Source: Haliclona indistincta
Lineage: Eukaryota > Porifera > Demospongiae > Haplosclerida > Chalinidae
Direction: 5' to 3'
Length of the DNA: 64,000 nt
Assembly (NCBI GenBank): GCA_964017065.1
Contig: OZ024787.1
Location: 12,319,764-12,383,763 of the forward strand
The position numbers were made by a program, and so were the translations under genes. The notes under the pieces were generated by a model. That model ran no database searches. It saw nothing but the letters and a program-made list of their open reading frames with translations, and had not been told where the DNA came from. Of the stretch, positions 56,870 to 64,000 are shown in pieces. Position 1 is the stretch's first letter. Each line of letters starts with the position of its first letter.

Positions 56870-58191
56870 TTAATTGAAAAATCTAGGGTCAGTATATCTA
56901 GTGACCCTTACCCGCAGTTCTGTGGTGTAGTGCGGTAGGTGCATTTGTCTGCCGCCATATTCTACGACTAGAAAGCCTCTTTTCTGAGAGCGCCCCAAAA
57001 CGAATACCTCATCACCAGCTCGCAAGACAGCAGGACCAGAGTCTGAAGTGAGAAAGATAAAGAGAGATAAGGAGAGAGATAGTGTGTGTTTGTGTGATAA
57101 GGAGAGAGGGAGGGGGAGGAAGGAAGAAAGCGAGGGAAAGAGGAAGGGAGAGAGAGGGAGATCACTGCGCTGCAGTGTCTAACCTGGGAAGGGGCATCGC
57201 ATTATTCTCCATTGAGGGAACGCTACTTTGTAGTTGCCGACGATAGTGTAGTTTCGAGAGCTGTATGACGTCTCGGTACCATTCCTTTGACTGTCAGGCA
57301 CAGAATGATGACGACTACCATGTGAACTATAAAATTGATATAAGAAAGGAAGAAAATTGAATTTATTCAATCTCCATCACTCTCTCCCTCCCCTCCTCTT
57401 CCTCTCTCACACCCTTTCTCCCTCCCACCCTCTCCTCCTCCTCATCTCTCACACCCTTTCTCCCACCCTATCCTCCTCCTCATCTCTCACACCCTTTCTC
57501 CCTCCCTCCCCTCCTCCTCATCCCTCACACCCTTTCTCCCTCCCTCCCCTCCTCTCCTCTCTCACACTCACTGTGACATTTGATGGGACTGCATCTGCTG
57601 CTGTAGCGAGTACTTGTACTGCGGCCATTGTTTTCTGACCAGGAACCCTCGCACCACACTCTGGATCAGAATGATTGCTCTGGTACGCACTTTCTTCCTC
57701 AACCGTTCAAGCAACTGATGAAGCTCCTCCCTAGAGAAAATTAAAATCAAAGTCTCCTTCCTTCTCGCACTTCTTAAGTCTCTTCCTCCTCGACCCCACT
57801 CTTCTTTCTTTCCTCTCTCTCCCTACATCCTCCCTCCCTCCTTTGTTCTCTTTCTTTTTCACCTTTTTTCTCGTTTGTTCCTCTCTCCCTCTCTCTCTCT
57901 CCCTCCCCCCTCTCTCTCTCCCTCCCTCTCTCTCTCTGAACTAACATGATAAAGACTTTGTTCTTGCCTATTGCCCACATTTCCTCTGATATTTCTTCAC
58001 CCTCTGCTATCAACATTCTAGCGAACATCGCCAGCAGATCCTGTGACAAGACTCACATTACAAGAATACTGTGTTTGTGTATAGTACCTCTGTCATTTCA
58101 TATGGTCGACTACGGAGACGCTCTAGTGCATCAGGTGCTATGGACTGGTATCGCTTCACGAAATCCTTGTATGACATGTAGTGAAAATAAC

Positions 58192-58228
<37 letters not shown>

Positions 58229-61200
58229 AGGGAGGGAGGGAGGGAGGGAGGGAGGGAGGGAGGGAGGGAGGGAGGGAGAGAGGGATCAATGAAAATTTCA
58301 TACATGAAGTGTAGAAATTATTAAATGAAGCACTGCAAAGGTGCAGATGCCTCGGTGGAATGCCACCATTTCACATACATTACATTACAAGCTTGCCGCA
58401 TATCCTGGCACACACAACGGAGTTATAGCATAAATAATAGTATACCGTGTACAATTGTAGTGATCCTGCTACTTATGATCCTGCACTAATAAAAATAATT
58501 CTTCAGATTTAACGTGTGCATCACGTGCACGTTACCAGTGACCATGCATGCAGCCTTGTCATTGTACTGTGAGATGAAGGGCGTGCTCGCTCAGGCTCAC
58601 GAAACACATCCTCATCGCGTTGGAAGCCAGGAATGAGCGACCGCTGTCTGGTTACTTGTTCAAGCTAAATATGCATCTTTCAACGTGTGCTCTACAATAC
58701 TATATATGCATTCCTGCCCATACAGTAAGCTAAAAAATTATTGGCATATTATGTGCTGTATCGTTGATTGCCTAGCTGTGCTACGATAAAAAAAAACAAC
58801 ATTTTATCAATAAAAATAGCCTTCAATGATAGCAGCACCCACCACCTCACTGAAGACCCCGGGACTACCGGCCTCCGGCCAGAGTGCTATCCAGAGCCAA
58901 CAACTCCAGCAGCTGTGTGCTGACAGCTGCTTTCACAGTCATTATTGGGGAGGAATTCACACTGATCCCAGTCGCTCCTTCTTGCGAAGGGTGTGAACCC
59001 ACGACTCTGGTAGCACTCTCAATTAAAAAAGGTTTTTGAATTTTTTTTCAACATAGTCTGCCCAGGGTTCGAACCCGGGTACCCCACGTTATAAGGCTAA
59101 CGCACTAGCCACTGAGCTAACCGGTCACTTACTCATGTGGGCGTTTATCAGTTATTATAAGGTGGAGTTGCTAGGGTCAAATTTTTTGCTGATTAAGAAT
59201 ATGATAAACATTTGCCCAAGAGTAAAATAATATAAGAGAGAGTATCTATATCCGTCAGGCAGTAGTCTCGTCCCCAGACCACTCCCCTTCTGCTTTGCTT
59301 GGTACCTTTTTAATTGAGAGTGCTAGTTAAATGAAAGCAAATTCCTGGTTCAATGACGTGATTGTCACACGCGAAATCATGTGCACAATAATTAGCTACC
59401 TGGTCTTCTATCAAGCTCTTCAAAAGACACACCACTATAACTATGCTAGATTTACTGTTACGAAGCAAGTTGAAAATACTTGGTAGCACTAGGTAGCAAA
59501 GAGACTTCCCAGCGCCTGTGGGAAGAGAAATAAACACGTCTCGCCCTGCTACGAAATTGACCACGACTTCTTGTTGCTCAGCCGATAAACATGAATATCC
59601 ATGCTGTTCGGCGCTCTTCGATATCGATTCCATGATAGCACTCCTTGGGTAAGCCATGATCAATGTAAGTGGTTGTCGCGTGCAGGTCATGTGAATTTTT
59701 TGAAATACTGCAATCTGATTGGTATTTCACAATTCTGAGAATGAAACGTCACGGAATCAGGAATTTGCCTTCATTTAACCAGACCCTCTACCAAGCAAAG
59801 CGGAAGGGGAGTGGACTGGGGACGAGACTGGTCAGGCAGAGGAGGTTGGAAGCATTAATATTCAGTCATGTGACTTGCGATTTGTCAATGGCGCTTCAAT
59901 ACAGTGTATGGGAAACCACCACTTCCTCGGGCCGTAGCAGCTTGCACTCTTCTCCTGACTAAATTTAGCATCAATCGATAGCTCTTGCAAAGAAGATTAC
60001 AAATATGCAATCTGCCCGATCCAACCCATAGGTCGCTGAGCTGCTACGGCCCGAGGGAGTGGTGACAATCCTCCAACAATACAAATGCAATACAGATGCT
60101 CAAGCAAAGTACAGCAATCACAATGCAGTATATTAGTTATGCAATCAGAAGCCAATCAGTGCTGACCGCTAATTCAAATGGGCGTGTCTATAATGTTCAG
60201 TTCAAGTGCAGGGCACAAGCACACGAGCGAGATTGCGTCCATAGCTTGCTTACACAATTGCTGTAGTGAAATTCTAACCTATCAGCTTCTTGGCAGTCAA
60301 CTGTGGATAGCTTTGCCTTTGAAGAACTCCACAGCCATGACCGATTGCGAGTGAGCAAATTGAGCCACAACTCATGAACTAAGATTTGTATAAAGTTTTC
60401 CGATGTTCTAAAGCGAGATAATACCGTGTTCTAAATCATTGCTAGTTTCAGAGCTTAACTTTCAGCGTGCGCTACAAAACTGAACCAGCCGTGAGCAATT
60501 CACGTGGTAACTTACGCACTAAGCTTTAAAATCAAAGTTCTTGAAATTCAAATCCGAGAATGTATCGATTTCTACCAGTGTTGCTTGTTTCAGCAATTAG
60601 TTTTCAGCGAGCTACGAGAAATCGTTGCGACAGACTGACAGAATGACTGACAACACGACTACTGTATGCCTCGTGGCTCCGCCCACCGAGGCATAATTAT
60701 TCTGCTAATCAGTTACATACCTCCTTGCATTAGGTCAACTGTTTCGAATATTGTAAGATCCTTTATTTGCTGACTGACAACCTCACGATCAAACCTGCCG
60801 GGGGTCTGGGTCGAGTTAGACTAGAGAGGAGAGGGAAAGAGAGGTACACATTAAACAGTGGATGAACACAATGTAAGAATTGAGCAAACCTTTAAACACA
60901 TGATATATCGTGGTTTTGATTTTCTTAGTGCATTCAGAGCATCCTCGATATGTGTCTATGAGTGAGTGGGTGAGGGAGTGAGTGAGTGGGTGAGTGAGTG
61001 AGTGGTTGGGTGAGTGGGTGAGTGGTTGGGTGAGTGAGTGAGTGAGTGAGTGGTTGGGTGAGTGAGTGAGTGGTTGAGTGAGTGAGTGAGTGAGTGAGTG
61101 AGTGAGTGAGTGAGTGAGTGATAGCTTACTTGAAAATCCTGCATAAATGAAGTAGGGTGTCTCTCTGTTTGACTGTGGTGTTGAAATAGTGAAGGAGTGA

Positions 61201-63131
61201 TCTTGCACATGTGACCTCGAGCATTGCCATCAGCTAAAAAATGAGAAGTAAAAGAGTCATAGATAGATGTAATTTAAAAAAATGCATTTGCAATAGACAC
61301 CCATTTCAATAATATCATAGATTGGGAATTTTTCAGTATTACAAAATACATTAACAAAGTTCATTTATTATACATAGCTAGTGACAAAAATGCCCTCCAA
61401 ATTTTTTTACACCAAAAAAAATTATTGACCGCATACTTGATCGCAAAATAATGCAGTAAAACGGATTTGAGTAAAGCTACAGTATCAAGTAGTGTGTTCG
61501 TGTGTGTGTGTGTGTGTGTGTGTGTGTCACTCACGATGGAGTTCTCTACTAGCTTCTGCTGCAAACAAATGACATACGAACCCAAACTTGCACTCCTGTG
61601 AACAAAAACGACAAATGAAAGAGACGAATTAAGACGATGTGCCTCATGTGAGCACAAGTTAAGAAAGATGTTTGCAGCTGTTCTGACCTTGTTCGTAAAT
61701 GTTGCTACTATATCGTCTGCTACTGTGTCAGCATTAGCATTCAGTATGTTGTAGGTCTCGTACACCACCTGAGAGAGGGAGAGGGGGGGAGGGAAGGAGA
61801 GAGAGAGGGAGGGAAGGAGAGGGGGAGAGAGGGAGGGAGGGAGGGAAGGAGAGAGAGAGAGAGGAAGGAATGAGAGAGGAAGGGAAGGAGAGAGAGAGGG
61901 AAGGAGAGATGAAGAGAAGAAAAGACGGACAGTTGATCCACCACACTGTTTAAAAATTTCGGTGCATGCACTTATATATCCACAGCAAGAAAATATGCAC
62001 TTATATACATGTACATGCGGGGACTGACACAGGCTGATTTAGCGTTCGAGATTTCACTGATTCTAGACTGATTTCACTGATATAATTAAACGTGGGTGTT
62101 AGTATACAGGAAATGCTGAGTATACGAGTTCACATGTGTCGTGCCCCTCGGCTTATACACAAGATGCGCCTAATAAAGAACGTCTTTTCAATAATAGAGA
62201 GCTACAGCAAATATGCGACAATGTGTGCCTAATGGCTAGTGTCTCACAACGCACTACTTCAATACAACTCTCACTCACCTCTCCATGGAAGTGCTTGATA
62301 GCGAAAGTCGAAGCAGAGCCAACAGGTGGCGCAAAACTGTGTACAAGATGACCATAATCACATCAAACCGAGCACTAAAATACTGACCAATGAAATGAAC
62401 TAAATTTATCCTTCATCCGTACTCTGATATCACCAGACGAAACTCTACAGTAATGAAACAGAACCATTATGTATGTATTTGAATGAATGAATGAAATGAC
62501 ACACCCATGTTTCAATGCATAAATGCTAACGTGATCTATGATACTGACCTGGGAGCAATGGTCTCAGTATTTAACTCTTTTATCAATCCACCATACTAGA
62601 GAGGGAGAGGGTGAGTAGGTATGAGGGAGTGAGTGAGTGAGTGAGTGAGGGAGTGAGTGAGTGAGTGAGTGAGTGAGGGAGTGAGTGAGTGAGAGAGGGA
62701 GGGAGAGAGGGAGGGAGTTGTAAAAATAGGTGGGCTGGTGTAGCAGCTCACGTTATTTCCGATCAGTTCGATACATGGAGAGCAGTCGTGAACAGCACAA
62801 TGAAACAATGGATCAATCTCCTCAACTCTAGACAAGAGAAAATTGTTAATTTATACTGTAGCTTCTTCCCCATCCCCCTCTCTCTCTCTCTCCCTCTCCC
62901 TCCCTCCCTCCTCCCTCCACTCACTGGCATGCTCTCAGTGTATCTCCAAACATCATCTGTGAGTATGTGTACTGTAGTCTCTCTGCTGTCCAGTTGATAC
63001 TGAGTTGTTCTAATGAATTACTCTGAGAGGAGGAACGGAAACTAACACCTGCCCCAAACACAACTCACAAATGGTACGTCACTTACTGAGCTGTTCTCAA
63101 ATCCAAAGAAATCCAATAAGCTCACCATGTT
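56870..63131 (-). CDS. Unconventional myosin heavy chain (5' end beyond window)
   Basis: Exons read in motor order. 63131-63087 has VSLLDFFGFENSS (relay loop). 63022-62925 has SLEQLSINWTAERLQYTYSQ. 62827-62752 has CIELIGNN. About 62595-62265 has STFAIKHFHGE, followed by VVYETYNILNANADTVADD at about 61770-61690. Then come 61596-61545, about 61226-61130, about 60950-60890 (ALRKSKPRYIMCLK, actin-binding region), 60820-60721 (FDREVVSQQIKDLTIFETVD), 58191-58088 (YKDFVKRYQSIAPDAL) and 58040-57946 (WAIGKNKVF, converter). 57730-57572 holds an IQ motif (RAIILIQSVVRGFLVRKQW), and 57326-57184 follows. 57042-56870 is a short SH3-like tail (GDEVFVLGRSQKRGFLVVE). It moves on actin; one IQ implies one light chain. 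The class is not assigned. Confidence 0.87.
58196..58280. repeat. (GA)n/(GGGA)n simple repeat
   Basis: A GA dinucleotide tract passes into a GAGG tetranucleotide tract in a myosin intron. Polypurine/polypyrimidine tracts of the same type occur at 57360-57560, 57790-57935 and 61770-61925, an unusual clustering in this gene. Confidence 0.9.
59057..59128 (-). repeat. tRNA-like sequence, probably SINE or tRNA pseudogene
   Basis: The minus strand reads GTTAGCTCAGTGGCTAGTGC (A-box type) and GGGTTCGAACCC (B-box type) at tRNA spacing. A CTTATAA loop would give anticodon TAT. The anticodon stem is poorly paired and the acceptor stem is doubtful, so a functional tRNA is unlikely. The T-rich tract at 59037-59049 would fit a SINE or pol III terminator. 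Confidence 0.5.
59263..59830. mobile_element. Small TIR element carrying a RecQ helicase fragment
   Basis: The termini TAGTCTCGTCCCCAGACCAC and a near-complement are followed by matching CTTTGCTTGGTA. They are flanked by the direct repeat GTCAGGCAG (59254-59262, 59831-59839). A 9-bp duplication would suit a Mutator-like element (8 bp if hAT). The interior is almost filled by a fragment of a RecQ-type gene. Confidence 0.65.
59310..59690 (-). pseudogene. RecQ-type helicase N-terminal fragment
   Basis: The frame encodes 126 residues with LSAEQQEVV, GRDVFISLPTGAGKSLCYLV (motif I Walker A) and SLIEDQVANY (motif Ia). It then ends without motifs II-VI. It is about a quarter of a RecQ core, so it cannot unwind DNA. 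It is intronless and enclosed by transposon termini, which suggests capture of a gene piece including its start (MAYPRSAIMES). Confidence 0.68.
59917..60063. repeat. Small palindromic element
   Basis: CCACTTCCTCGGGCCGTAGCAGC and its complement bound a 147-bp unit with a loop of about 95 bp. It is a MITE-like foldback inside H6. Non-coding. Confidence 0.55.
60956..61120. repeat. (TGAG)n simple repeat in a myosin intron
   Basis: Tandem GAGTGAGTGAG and GTGAGTGGTTGG units. Similar arrays lie at 62600-62716. They generate artificial Thr-His-Ser-Leu frames on the minus strand. Confidence 0.9.
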
Positions 63132-63313
63132 CTAGTGGAGAAAGGGTTAATAGTAATGCACAAAATTTGGAGGAGCATTAAAATTTTGAAATAAAACATC
63201 AAAATTGGGAGTGTCATGACATGCACATACATACAGTGGTTTTATTACTTCTTGCAACAGTGATAAAAGCGTAAAGTGTGATTAATGCCTTATTTGGAAG
63301 GTTTATTAATTAA

Positions 63314-63892
63314 GGCCTGTTCACATGGAGATGCATTTTAATGCACATTCAATCCACATACGCGCGAATTCACATCAATGGGAATTGAATGCGCAATGAG
63401 AGCGTTCACATGGACGAAGAGAGAAGCGAATTGCAAGCTCGACTAGTCATGTGATTGAGTAAACAATGCCAAACGGTCGCAATGCAAGTCATACTGACCT
63501 TGAAATTAGCAAGACAGAGCTGCTCTTTATCTTGCTGGGGCTATACCTCTAGGATCGTTAACGTTTACTCGCAAAGAAACGAAACAATGCAACAGCCAAT
63601 AGAATGAGAAAGATTACTGTCTTGCATTTTTCTTTAGTATACACGAGCTGTGTGACAATGGCGGCCATTCCATTCTACAGGCTGACACACGCAGTAGAGC
63701 AAGCGGTCATCTTTAAAATTGTTACACGATTTCCGGTTTCACCCACACAATCCACCTTCAATCCACATCACAAAGTGGATCGAGTTCAATGCACATTGGA
63801 TTCAATTCGCTAAAGATCGGTCGCCATGTGAACGCTCTGATGCGCATCGAATGTGCATTCAATGCACTAAAACAGGTCCATGTGAACAGGTC
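63314..63892. mobile_element. TTAA-flanked MITE upstream of the visible myosin exons
   Basis: The ends GGCCTGTTCACATGGA and its near-complement (TCCATGTGAACAGGTC) are flanked by TTAA (63310-63313, 63893-63896). The subterminal motifs GCACATTCAAT and TTCACATGG recur inside. A TTAA duplication suggests piggyBac or Kolobok type. It has no coding capacity. Confidence 0.65.
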
Positions 63893-63896
63893 TTAA

Positions 63897-64000
63897 CACA
63901 TTGCCGTGAACATGGTCTACGGTTGACACTTTTCACTTGCAAGAAATAATTAAAGTGAAAATTCTAAAGTCAATCTTTGACCATACATTAAAGTCTCTAC
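63897..64000. other. Window end
   Basis: AT-rich sequence with no recognisable exon. The upstream motor exons of the myosin (P-loop, switch I) must lie beyond the window. Confidence 0.5.

Larger units (their letters stand above)
58335..60694 (-). mobile_element. Helentron derivative H6 in a myosin intron, with nested insertions
   Basis: It is in reverse orientation. The 3' end is at 58335-58360 (GCAAAGGTGCAGATGCCTCGG) and the 5' end at about 60660-60694 (TATGCCTCGTGGCTCCGCCC). 60065-60690 matches H3 in reverse. It is interrupted by a tRNA-like sequence, a RecQ-carrying element and a small palindrome. It is the same family as H1-H5. Confidence 0.7.

Noticed and set aside
59057..59128. Functional tRNA gene
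   Set aside because: A- and B-box sequences are good but the anticodon stem pairs poorly and it sits in nested repeats; kept as a tRNA-derived repeat.
60816..61210. Minus-strand frames rich in Leu-Thr-His-Ser
   Set aside because: They read through the (TGAG)n simple repeat. The real myosin exons here use other frames.

Overview
The window is animal genomic DNA and most likely comes from a demosponge resembling Amphimedon. The evidence is tyrosine kinase catalytic motifs split by many introns of only about 50-60 bp, a multicopy family of receptors with an ectodomain I cannot assign, an unconventional myosin, a carnitine-pathway dioxygenase, and a dense load of DNA transposons. The species call is inference; no rRNA or mitochondrial marker is present.

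Layout. (1) 1-16784 and 33866-42793, all minus strand: a head-to-tail cluster of six type I membrane receptors, here called A-F. Each has a signal-peptide exon and two phase 1-1 exons that encode two related ectodomain modules. Where the gene is complete, a membrane-spanning exon follows. C and D are complete receptor tyrosine kinases, reconstructed as 18 and 17 exons with open frames of 968 and 957 residues. B, E and F lack a kinase and end in short tails with tyrosine motifs. A runs off the window. F is split by a P-type transposon, and E carries a one-base frameshift. (2) 16874-32999: a 16.1-kb insertion 81 bp upstream of the D start codon. Its outer shell is a DNA transposon with inverted repeats of about 600 bp and the 8-bp target duplication CTACGTAA. 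Nested inside are at least five Helentron-type rolling-circle copies. One of them is nearly autonomous: zinc/OTU/Rep, Pif1 helicase and endonuclease, plus an antisense RPA-like gene. Its leader exon contains a 2A-type motif. (3) 37480-42356: a P-superfamily transposon with an apparently intact six-exon transposase and a convergent second gene of unknown function. (4) 43516-56041, minus: a gamma-butyrobetaine/trimethyllysine dioxygenase gene with an in-frame stop, apparently split by a 7-kb element with 1.2-2.0-kb inverted repeats. (5) 56566-56841, plus: the 3' end of an unidentified gene, tail-to-tail with (6) 56870-63131, minus: an unconventional myosin (motor, IQ neck, short tail) whose 5' end lies beyond the window. 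One of its introns holds a further Helentron derivative and an element carrying a RecQ helicase fragment.

How the genes may work together. The receptors share ectodomains but have either kinase or short phosphotyrosine-motif tails, so the cluster resembles paired signalling receptors. This is inference. The dioxygenase would act in carnitine synthesis and the myosin in actin-based transport; neither has an evident functional link to the receptors.
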